In this document: in pieces, positions 55,957 to 64,000 of the stretch | Numbering within the stretch: position 1 is the stretch's first letter | Layout: the number at the start of each line of letters is the position of its first letter | DNA from: Triplophysa rosa | Lineage: Eukaryota; Chordata; Actinopteri; Cypriniformes; Nemacheilidae | DNA: 64,000 nucleotides | Reading direction: 5' to 3' | Assembly: GCF_024868665.1 (NCBI RefSeq) | Contig: NC_079898.1 | Span: 2,268,984 to 2,332,983 of the forward strand | Notes under the pieces: generated by a model | Databases searched by the model: none | What the model was told of the DNA's origin: nothing | Seen by the model: the letters and a program-made list of their open reading frames with translations, nothing else | Translations under genes and position numbers: made by a program

Positions 55957-56663
55957 TGTTACGGGACACCACAGACGATAACAAACGGATATCCAAATAA
56001 GGTAGGTTTATTTAGCCAAACGTAACATGGAGCACATAAACACTATAAACCATACAACAAAGAGACTAGACAAAGGCTGGGGGGAAATCATGATGAATAT
56101 ATACATAGTTCTGGTGATGAGGAGATTGCTGACAGGTAAGAGGATTGTAGACATGGGACAGGTGCGGGAACATGGGGCGTGATGGGAAATGGAGTCCGGG
56201 GGGGGACAGGGGAAACAGGCATGGAGACAGACGAGACTGTGACAGTACTTGGGGGTATGGCTCTAAAGGCTTGGAAGGCTCTGAACACTTGGAAGGCTCG
56301 GAAGGCTCTGTGGCATTTAATATATAAGGGGTCAAACAAACAACACAACACCTGATCCATCGGGTGCGGGAGATCTGCGGTTAGGTGCCGGATCGGGAGA
56401 GTGTCGAGGCGCTGGCTCTGGGCACACAGCAGCGAACACGCCGTTTTGAAGTGTTGCGGCATCCCGGTCCGGAAGAGCCTGTCATAATCCATCTTGTGGC
56501 AGTCTAGTCTTCTGTTATGGGACGTCACAGACGATAACAAATGGATATCCAATAAGGAAGGTTTATTTAGCCAAACGTAACAGTGAGCACATAAACACTA
56601 TAAACCATACAATACGGAGACTAGACAAAGGCTGGGGGGAAAACATGGTGGATGTATACAACT
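55957..56663 (-). mobile_element. Small LTR element, second LTR truncated
   Basis: A 288-base LTR-like unit (55957-56244) begins TGTTACGGGACACCACAGAC and ends GACTGTGACA. Its first 150 bases recur at 56513-56663 (TGTTATGGGACGTCACAGAC, AAGGCTGGGGGGAAA), where the copy is cut off by a LINE-type tail. An AATAAA on the minus strand suggests minus orientation. The interior (about 270 bases) codes for about 90 residues in minus frame 56552-56088 (MDYDRLFRTGMPQHFKTACS), a protein I do not recognise. Confidence 0.6.
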
Positions 56664-56729
56664 CAACTCAACTTCATTTATATAGCGCTTTTTACCATTT
56701 TCATTGTTACAAAGCAGCTGTACATGAGA
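56664..56729 (-). repeat. LINE/SINE-type 3' tail fragment
   Basis: TATATAGCGCTTTTTACCAT and ACAAAGCAGCTGTACATGAG form the reverse of the common fish tail (AAAGCTGCTTTG...AAAAGCGCTATA). The LTR element at 56735 is inserted in it. Confidence 0.5.
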
Positions 56730-56734
56730 CATAT

Positions 56735-57176
56735 TGTCACGACCAGAGCGTGGTGGAAGAGAGAACCCAAGCGCAGGCAGGCAGTGAAGGGGTTAACAAA
56801 AGACTTTATTCACAAACACAACACAAAACACCAAAACACGAACAGGAACACGGGCAAGAGCACGACCACTATACAGGAACACACAGTACAGGCACCAAAC
56901 ACATACAATGCACGAGCACAAGACAAAGAAACAAGAGGGTATTTATAGGAAACACAAACGAGGGATAACGACATGGGGCAGGTGTGAGACATTAAACACT
57001 CAGGGAAAGAATAACGAGGAAACGAGAGGAATGGGGCCAATGACAAGACACTGGAGAGAACGTATATTGTTGTCAAACGGACAACAATATGTTTCTCTCC
57101 ACACATAACCTAAGGACTCTGCCCCGATCCCACCACACGACTAGAATTTCATAAACAAGACGGTGGGACCGTGACA
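56735..57176 (-). repeat. 3' LTR of the third element
   Basis: A 442-base LTR with TGTCA...TGACA ends. It is shorter than the 550-base relatives through internal deletion. Confidence 0.8.
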
Positions 57177-57529
57177 GAGCCCCCCCCCCTTAATGAACAC
57201 CCCCAGGTGTTCACCAAGGGGTTGACAAACAAGACATGACAGACTGGGAGACAGACAGGACAAGGCAAAACAAAGAAAACAAAATCAAGGGTAACACGAC
57301 AAGTCACAAACAACAGGACTTAGGGTGAGGACATCAAAAATAACAAACATGGGAGGGGGGGAGGGCTCAAACAAGGGCCCATAGGGGGCAGTCCATAGGG
57401 TGGTGGGGAGAAGTCCCAGTCCCGGCTGCGCTCGAGGGCGCGGAGTCCTGGGGGACTTAAGGGGAGTCCTGGTGGGAACAGTCTTTGGCCCTGGGGGTCT
57501 CCCCGGGGCCCGATCTGGCTGCGGACTGG

Positions 57530-57880
57530 GGACCGGCTGGAAGGCCGGCTGGACAGGTTACCCGGCTGGAGCAGGGCTGTGACGCCGGCGGAAGGCCGGC
57601 TGGACAGGGCTTGACGCCGGCTGGAAGGCCGGCTGGAGCAGGGCTTGACGCCGGCTGGAAGGCCGGCTGGCAGGGCTTGACGCCGGCTGGAAGGCCGTCT
57701 GGGCGGGCTGTCACCGGATGGACCGGCTGGATCAGCCGGCTGGAGCCGCGGCCCGGACTGGACCCGGCTGGACACCGGACTGGACGCCGGCTGGATCACC
57801 GGACTGGACGCCGGCTGGACACCGGACTGGACGCCAGCTGGATCACCGGACTGGACGCCGGCTGGATCACCGGACTGGAA
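57530..57880 (-). repeat. Minisatellite of the third element
   Basis: Units match those of copies 1 and 2: ATCACCGGACTGGACGCCGG on the plus strand and 33-base units with GGAAGGCCGGCTGG. The units are more degraded near 57560-57740. Confidence 0.75.
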
Positions 57881-57985
57881 CTGGTGGCCGAACCGACTGA
57901 GGTACCTGGATCATACGTGTATCTCTAGGCATGGTCTGTTGAACGTGGATGGTGAGGACTACGAGGACAATGAAGAGGACCATAG

Positions 57986-58487
57986 TGTCACGACTAAAGC
58001 TGGGTAAGGGGTTAACAAGACATTTAATAAATATATAAACAATTCATCTTGGGGAGTAAAAAAACAAAGTTAGTTTAAACACATTCTGGGGACGTATACT
58101 TCAAAAAAAAACAGAAGCGTAAAAACATGACATTAAGATATACATAATCTAACACAGACTAGACAAACTAGAATTACAATAAGAACGACATAATAACACT
58201 ACTAGCTACAAGAGCATGGAAGCTCACAGGGATCATAACAAAGACTAACAATCCATAACGACGCGGGAAGGGATGAATGTATATAGGATAACATAAAGGA
58301 GTGGACGAAGGTGCAGGACTGACTTAAACATACGAGGACGAAAGCAAAATTGTTGCGCCACATCGTGTTAGAGTGGAAGACCAACAGGGACGCACAAAGT
58401 CATCTCTCCACCATATAAACAAGAGGTTCTATATGGTTCTGCCACTAGGCCAAGGAGTAAAGCAAGACAAGGTGCAGAACCATGACA
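57986..58487 (-). repeat. 5' LTR of the third element (divergent)
   Basis: A 502-base LTR with a TATATAC-type box on the minus strand near 58274. It lacks the CGGTCATT word and has no complementary primer site inside it. Confidence 0.65.
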
Positions 58488-58552
58488 CATATTGACCTAT
58501 AAGCAAAATCAATTAAAGTTGTACCTGAGAAACAAGAAAAAGGTGAAAACAC

Positions 58553-58815
58553 AGAAGACAGACATACCCACATACAAAACACTCCACACACACAATATGC
58601 ACACGTACTAACACACATAGACATAGAACACAGCACACACACACGGACGCGCAACACACCAAACACAACACGACCAGCACAGCACACACACACACACACT
58701 ACACACGACAAGTATGCACACTACACAAAAGACATAGCCACACGCACGCACACAGCACACGCAACCACACACACACGACAAGCACACCACACACACACAC
58801 ACACACAGCAACACG
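58553..58815. repeat. (AC)n-rich microsatellite
   Basis: This CA-repeat-rich tract (for example 58683-58699 and 58791-58807) gives artefactual Cys/Val-rich minus-strand frames. It has no coding value. Bases 58816-59193 hold nothing else that I recognise. Confidence 0.85.
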
Positions 58816-59193
58816 ACACAGCGTGACAAACGCACGCACGAATACGACGACGCGTGAAAGCACACATTTAAGATAAAGGAGAGAGAACACAGGTCAAATA
58901 TTAAACAGACTATAAATTCCTATATGCAATATTAATTAAGTAAAACTTTAAATTTTAAAGCAGCCCCCCCGGCCAGGCAAATAGTGCAAAAAACAGTATG
59001 CAAAGGTGGCGAGGAACCCAAAACTCAATTCGAGAAAAAAAACCTCAGGAGACCAGGCCCAACCAGGGGATTCCAGTTCCCCTCTTGCAAAAGCTGCTGC
59101 CTCTGCACAAGCTCCAGAGAGCTTGCACAACAAGGCTAAATAAAAATAAATAAACTTACTAATAAGGTAAACTCTCGGTATACGTTTTAACTT

Positions 59194-59400
59194 GCCTTTC
59201 CTGTGAGGACCTGAGACGTTGTGTCGAACTGACAGAATGGGGTTCGTTCCTTGAGAACCATATCACTTCGATATTTAGAAAAGGCCAATGAAAATTGGAA
59301 TGACAACGGTTCTAAAGGGAGACGGCGTGCCTCATTCATTCACCTTAGTTCTGAGGAGCCTGAGACCTCTCACGACTGCTGCAGATGGACAGCACATGTT
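59194..59400 (-). repeat. Right inverted terminal repeat of DIRS copy B
   Basis: On the plus strand it reads GAGACGTTGTGTCGAACTGA, GGGGTTCGTTCCTTGAGAAC, AGAAAAGGCCAATG and TCATTCATTCACCTTAGTTC. This parallels 47770-47945 of copy A. Confidence 0.8.
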
Positions 59401-59408
59401 GTGGCAAG

Positions 59409-59512
59409 AGGACACAACGTCTCGTTCCCTCCATCAGGGAACCGAGGTTACAAACGTAACCGAAGACGTTCCCTTTCTGTCGGTCTCTCGACTTGTGTCG
59501 AACCGACAGATG
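59409..59512 (-). other. DIRS internal complementary region (end-to-end junction)
   Basis: On the plus strand, ACACAACGTCTCGTTCCCTC...GTAACCGAAGACG (the outer end of a right repeat) runs directly into TTCCCTTTCTGTCGGTCTCT and GTGTCGAACCGACAGATGGG (the outer end of a left repeat). A fusion of both element ends is the known role of the internal complementary region in DIRS replication through a circle. Confidence 0.75.
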
Positions 59513-60299
59513 GGGTTCCAATGGAAAACGCCATAACACTGTGCCCTGTCACAATCTCAATAAGCGATGGTGACTGGCCTGGCGTGTCAGCCGTGAGCTA
59601 CCTCGTTCCTCGTAGGGTGCTCTGACAGTTCGTTGGTCTATATATGTTGTTTATCCAAAGCGTGTGTGTCGTTAGTGCGAGGGGATTCATTGCTATGGAT
59701 AGTAGCGGTTAGTGACGGGTCCCAGTTCGGAGCTGGTACCTTGGAAATTGAAGCAGTGGGATAGGCCCGAGCTTTTAAAGGGAGGCCCCTATTCGGCCTC
59801 ACAGGCGGCGGCCTTGTTTCTCTAACAGCGAGAAGCCGCCCGGAACCGTAAGGCCACTGGGTAAGCGCTACTTCCTCAAGGGGGGATGCGCTACAGACGA
59901 CTCACTTCCTACCGACAGGGAGGAGTCTAGTGGAGATACCACATGGTCTCACCGATAGGGGGAGAACTCATGGGAAGAAAGTGCGGCTGAAGAGTAACCG
60001 CGAGGTGGAGTGTCCACCTGAAGGAGGTCATGGGTTACCAAGGTGGGAACCAGCATGAGGATACATCAGACGGAACCGCCCTAGCTGGGGGGTTGCAATT
60101 CTGGTAGCCTAGGTCCGGTTAGAGCTATGATGCGAATAACTCCGGGATACCCTTGGCCTAAGGGGCAGGGCTGCTCTGCCAGCCCGCCCACAGAAGGTGC
60201 TTGCTTAGTGATGGATGGAGTGCCTGTTCTTCGACCCAGTGGGGAAGAAGGGATGGCTAGTAGTATCGCTGACCCCCTAGGGTCAGTACTGTCATAGGC

Positions 60300-61190
60300 G
60301 TACACCCTACCGGTCGCCGGTCTTGCCTGATGCCCGCAAGACTCGCCGACCGGTTTTACGCGAAGGCTGTAGGACCTCGCGAAGGTGATGGGTGTAGCCC
60401 AACCCGCAGCTCTGCAGACGTCTGCCAGAGAGGTGCCGAGCCAGTGCCCACGAGGAGGTTGTACTCCGTGTGGAGAGAGCTCTCACCCAGTGGGCATAGG
60501 CGAACTTAGGACAGGTACGCCATAGTGACGGCGTCCATGATCCAGATGCGCCAATCTCTGTTTGAGACAGCCCTCCCTGCTTCTAAAAGCAGAGCTGCTC
60601 GACTTCTGCTTGCGGCGTCCAAGCAGAGGCGCAATGCGCGTATTGGACAAACACGGATGGGGTTGGGTCTTCCTCCCCAGTGGGGAGCGCCTGTAAGTTC
60701 ACCACCTGGTGTCTCGGGGGAGTGGTGGGAACTTTGGGCACGTAGCCGGGCGGTCTCAGGATAGTGTGAGAATACCAGGCCCGAGTTCTAGGCAATCTGT
60801 GGACACGGAGAATGCTTGTAGGTCCCTACCCTCTTGAGTAGCGTCCTCCCGAGAGCCGTCTTCATCGTGAAGTGAGAAAGAGCGGCATCTCCAAGGGGCT
60901 CCAGGACCGCATCAAGGTCGAAGAGGGTACGGAGCGTGGGGAGGGGTAGCCTTCTCCGCCCCCTTAGGAACCAATGACAGGTTGTGCTTTCCTAGAGACT
61001 TACCAGCAACTGGGTCGTGATGAGTGGCAACTGGGCTCATACACTTCAGTGTTGGAAGGGGAGAGATTATTCTCGAGTCTCTGGAAGGACGCACCCATTG
61101 ATCAAGCAACTCGCGGGTCTTCTCTTCGAGAAGAGCACCAGGAGAGAAGAGGCACCACTATAGGCGTAAGTCCTAGTGGCCAGGCCTAGC
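60300..61190 (-). pseudogene. DIRS copy B tyrosine recombinase
   Basis: On the minus strand, KRVG (first catalytic Arg region) lies near 60835. It is followed by HTILRPPGYVPKVPTTPPRHQVV (60770-60710) and VNLQALPTGEED. Near 60485-60440 the frame gives LSTRSTTSSWALAR where DIRS enzymes usually have HSTRG.ASSWA. The catalytic His is therefore replaced by Leu (CAC to CTC), and the Arg is kept. The Tyr block (ARSYSLRV) follows near 60380 in another frame. Confidence 0.65.
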
Positions 61191-61499
61191 CTGAGTAGTG
61201 GTCTTAACCGCCGCAGGGGGTAGGCTACTCAGGATCTCCTCTTCCGTCCAGGGGCCAGACATGGAGGTTCCAGAGGTCTGCCGTGATGCCATAACGTGCC
61301 CTTCCCCTGGGAAAGCAGGTCCTTCTTCAGGGGAATCGGCCAGGAGGGAGCTGTCGTCAAGAGCATTAGCTCCGAGAACCAAGTCCAGTTGGGCCAGTAT
61401 GGCGCAACTAGTACACTTGATGCTCCTCTTCCCTGACCTTGCACAGGGTCTGTGCAATGAGGCTCACTGGGGGAGACGTACTTCCGCTTGTCCCAGGCC

Positions 61500-62720
61500 A
61501 GCTGTGCGCTAGAGCTCCGTGCCGAGGCCGACGGGGTACCTTAGCGGCAATGGGTGGTGTCCAGGGAGGCGAAGGGGTCTACCTGAGCCCGCCCTGACTG
61601 TCCCCAATGAGCTGGACTCGCGGGGGTGGAGTCGCCACTCTCCGCGAGGCGTCAACTGACGAAGAGCCTCGGCTGTCTGGTTCAGGTCACCTGGGATATG
61701 TGTGGCCACTGCGGACTCCACAGGAGGAGGTGTCGGGCGAGTCGTGTTAGCTGCCTAAGCGAAGCCACCCTGGGGTTAAAAACGCTACGGCAGTTGGCTA
61801 GTCCGACCGGACCAGCAGTGCTTGTCTGCACGAGAGGTTGTACCCCTTCAGTGCGGTAGCCATCCAACAACTCTAGGCATTGATATGCCTGCGCAGGCGG
61901 GGGCCCGTCATCGCCCCACACTGCGTGCCCGTTGCACACGGCACCCCAACCCTGCAGGGAGGTGTGTGTCACCCGACGCGCCGCCTGCCCGAGAAGGACC
62001 CCCGTCCGTAGAAAGGTCATTGAAGACCAGGGGTTAGGGTGCGTCGGCAGAAAAAGTAACCATCCGCCTGCTGCCGGTGTGCCACGCTCTCCAGGGAACT
62101 CGACTCTGTAGCCAGTGTTGGAGCGGTCTCATGTGCATCAACCTGAGGGGATCACCACCGCGAGGATGCCATGTCCCAGGAGCCTCAATTTCAGAGACCC
62201 CTGATGCTTGAAAAGTTCCAGGCAGTTCAACACTGACTGAGCGCACGGTGCGCGGCTGTAATGGAGAAGAGTTAGTTCCATACCAGAAAAGAGATGCTCT
62301 GCACAGAGGACTTGCTTTGTGACCTGTGGTCCCAATCGATCTAGGTGCCGAAGCACTAGGTCCCTGTGTGTACATAACAGATCTCCGAGTGTGTCAAATG
62401 AGCCATCGTCGAGATAGTTTAGTACCCGCACACCTCTCTCCCTGAGGGGAGTGAGGGCGGCTTCACACATCTTCGTGAAGATCGTGGGGACAGGGACAGA
62501 CCGAAGGGGAGGACTCTGTACTAATATGCCTGACCCTCGAAAGCGAACCGTAGGAACGGGCGATGACGAGGGAGAATGAGACATGAAAGTAAGCGTCCTT
62601 CAGGTCGATTGCCATGAATCCATCTTGACATCTGAAGAGTCAGATGCGCTTCTGCGTGAGCATCCTGAAGGCAGTTGAGTAGGTGCCTGTTCAGGGTACG
62701 CAGATCTAGCGACCCCCGCT
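61500..62720 (-). pseudogene. DIRS copy B reverse transcriptase-RNase H
   Basis: The frame 62584-62138 has PTVRFRGSGI (a shifted frame of the RFAFEG block, as in copy A) and LNYLDDGS (motif C). RNase H residues appear in 62020-61682 (LQGWGAVCNGHAVWGDDGPP). The downstream block LTPRGEWRLHP is at 61721-61509. It is parallel to 49840-51240 of copy A, and both are broken by frameshifts. Confidence 0.75.
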
Positions 62721-63115
62721 TTTTGGGGACGATGAAGTACGGTTGTAAAACCCGTTGAACATCTTGGCTAGAGGGACGAGCACGATCGCTTCCTCACCAG
62801 AGGGGTGGCGACCTCGGCCCGAAGCACGGGGACATCCTGCCTCTGCTGAGGTAAGAGGATGCCCCGAAACTTGGGCGGGCGTCCGGAAGGAGTTGGATCA
62901 CGTAGCCGAGACGGACCGTATCCCGTAGTCACCGTGACGGTTTGGGAAGCTCTTGTCAGGCTCCCAGGGACCGACAGGGAGGCTAGGGGTACGTTCTGCT
63001 TCATCGACCTCCCGGGGGTGGTTCGATGGCTGGCAGTACGGATCCCTCGCCGTGGGGGGGACCCCCGGGGAGGAGATCGGCTCTGCAGTTTTACCTGTCT
63101 GGCGAAGATGTAGCA

Positions 63116-63520
63116 CAACGCACCATCGAATGAGAGTGCTTAGGCTGATGATTATCCTTGACATTGGGTCTTGCCACAACGTCAAGTTGCCGAACACCGT
63201 CGTGTAGAGGGTGAGAGCGGCTGTGATAATACGCAGATGATGAAATGGCACAAAGCACCGTCGATTGAGAGTGCTTAGGCTGCTGATTATCCTTGACATT
63301 GGGTCTTGTCGCAACGTTGAGTTGCCGAACACCGTCGTGCAGAGGGTGAGAGCGGCTGTGATAATACCCAGATGATGATGTGGCACAAAGCACCGTCGAT
63401 TGAGAGTGTTTAGGCTGCTGATTATCCTCGACTTTGGGTCTCGCCGTGAAGCAACGTCGAGTTGTTGAACACCGTCGTGTAGTGGGTGAGAGCGGCTTTA
63501 ATAAACGCCCAGAGAGGGAG
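63116..63520 (-). repeat. Three 135-base in-frame tandem repeats in DIRS copy B gag region
   Basis: The start words CAACGCACCATCGA, CAAAGCACCGTCGA and CAAAGCACCGTCGA fall at 63116, 63251 and 63386, a period of exactly 135 bases or 45 codons. On the minus strand the units read about ARPNVKDNQQPKHSQS then TVLCAxSSSxYYHSRSHPL. Copy A has a single such unit (about 49555-49665). Confidence 0.85.
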
Positions 63521-64000
63521 AAAACTTTTAGAAAGGTATTCTCGAACTCCCTGGGGTCTTCCCATGATGGCCGCATTGGCTTTCGCCGCGGCTGCTGATG
63601 GGGTGGTGGTCTCCTCTTCGATGTCTCGAAGAGGACCAGGGCTGCTGGGAAGCAGACGGAGCACGGGATCTCGGCGGCCAGAGGGCGGTCGAGTCGCGGC
63701 TGGGGAGGACATACGTGATATCCTCTGTCTGCTCCCTAACTGTCGAACTCGACAGTATCACCAAACAGCCCCCCCTTCCGAGATGGGTGCATCGAGAAAG
63801 CGGACTTTCTCAGAGTTACTCACCTGTGCAAGGTTCAGCCAGAGGTGTCTCTCCTGGACCACAAGTGTGGACATCGTCCGACCCAGGGCCCTTGCTATCA
63901 CCTTGTTCGCCCGAGAGCGAGGTCGGTGAAGCTGCGGAGTTCCTGCATAAGCGCTGGGTCGGTCTTACCCTCGTGGAGCTCTCTCCGCGCATTGGCCTGC

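Larger units (their letters stand above)
56735..58487 (-). mobile_element. Third LTR element of the gag/minisatellite family, with mismatched LTRs
   Basis: The element is flanked by CATAT at 56730-56734 and 58488-58492. The low-coordinate LTR (56735-57176, 442 bases) belongs to the ACGGTGGGACCGTGACA subfamily. The high-coordinate LTR (57986-58487, 502 bases, ending CAGAACCATGACA in plus orientation) is only distantly similar, sharing the TGTCACGAC start and GGGGTTAACAAGAC. The interior of about 0.8 kb has the purine tract (poly-C on the plus strand at about 57180-57191) beside the 442-base LTR and the VIQPASSP/33-base minisatellite (about 57530-57880). It has no gag or pol. Confidence 0.75.
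59194..64000 (-). mobile_element. DIRS-type retrotransposon, copy B, cut by right window edge
   Basis: Read on the minus strand the order is gag-like region (from the edge to about 62770), RT (about 62720-62140), RNase H (about 62020-61680), a linker and tyrosine recombinase (about 61190-60300), a junction-type internal complementary region (59409-59512) and the right inverted repeat (59400-59194). The right repeat is the inverse of the left repeat of copy A, including GGGAGACAGCGTG...CATTCATTCACC. This is textbook DIRS architecture with the 3' half complete. All ORFs carry stops or frameshifts. Confidence 0.85.

Noticed and set aside
58445..58890. Cys/Val-rich minus-strand proteins
   Set aside because: They are translated (CA)n microsatellite.
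63116..63520. CRISPR-like array of repeats
   Set aside because: There are only three 135-base units without unique spacers, inside a DIRS ORF in vertebrate DNA.

Overview
The window is vertebrate DNA, most likely from a teleost fish and probably a cyprinid-type genome (inference from the repeat families). It is AT-rich and intron-sized, with a tRNA-derived V-SINE-like element, fish-type LINEs, DIRS and Ngaro retrotransposons, many short DNA transposons, and one 812-base run of N. The only host gene I can support is slit1, on the minus strand. Its exons 1-4 lie at 45202-45389, 16723-16794, 15842-15913 and 15249-15320. Each internal exon is exactly 72 bases, one leucine-rich repeat. All introns are in the same phase with GTAAGT donors. 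Intron 1 is about 28.4 kb and is largely made of transposable elements. I could not find exon 5, so intron 4 probably runs off the left edge.

Layout from left to right. 1-3003: repeat fragments, then a miniature LTR retrotransposon (1732-3003) with 329-base LTRs and a 5-base target duplication. 4531-8938: a broken jockey/L2-type LINE. 9618-12731: a non-autonomous LTR element with a gag-like ORF and a coding-compatible minisatellite. 14206-16794: a LINE remnant and slit1 exons 4, 3 and 2. 17820-18085: a SINE. 18768-21886: a second LTR element of the same family, minus strand, inside a palindromic MITE and holding the N gap. 23958-31818: a near full-length L1-type LINE, broken by a solo LTR and by a 2 kb unassigned insert. 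32127-44629: MITEs, two solo LTRs in one MITE, and an L2 remnant carrying a piggyBac-like insert. 45202-45389: slit1 exon 1 with its signal peptide. Right of about 45.7 kb is slit1 upstream DNA with two DIRS elements (47758-52216 plus strand; 59194 to the right edge, minus strand), a Ngaro-type element (about 52.7-55.9 kb, minus strand), a small LTR element (55957-56663) and a third member of the gag/minisatellite LTR family (56735-58487).

The most unusual signal is in the LTR family at 9618, 18768 and 56735. Two members have no tRNA-type primer site. In the 18768-21886 element, the 10 bases just inside the 5' LTR are exactly complementary to a 10-mer about 31 bases downstream of the LTR TATA box, where the transcript should begin. 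This is the Tf1/sushi self-priming arrangement, in an element with no polymerase of its own. Its internal part is a minisatellite built of 12-, 21-, 24- and 33-base units, all multiples of three.
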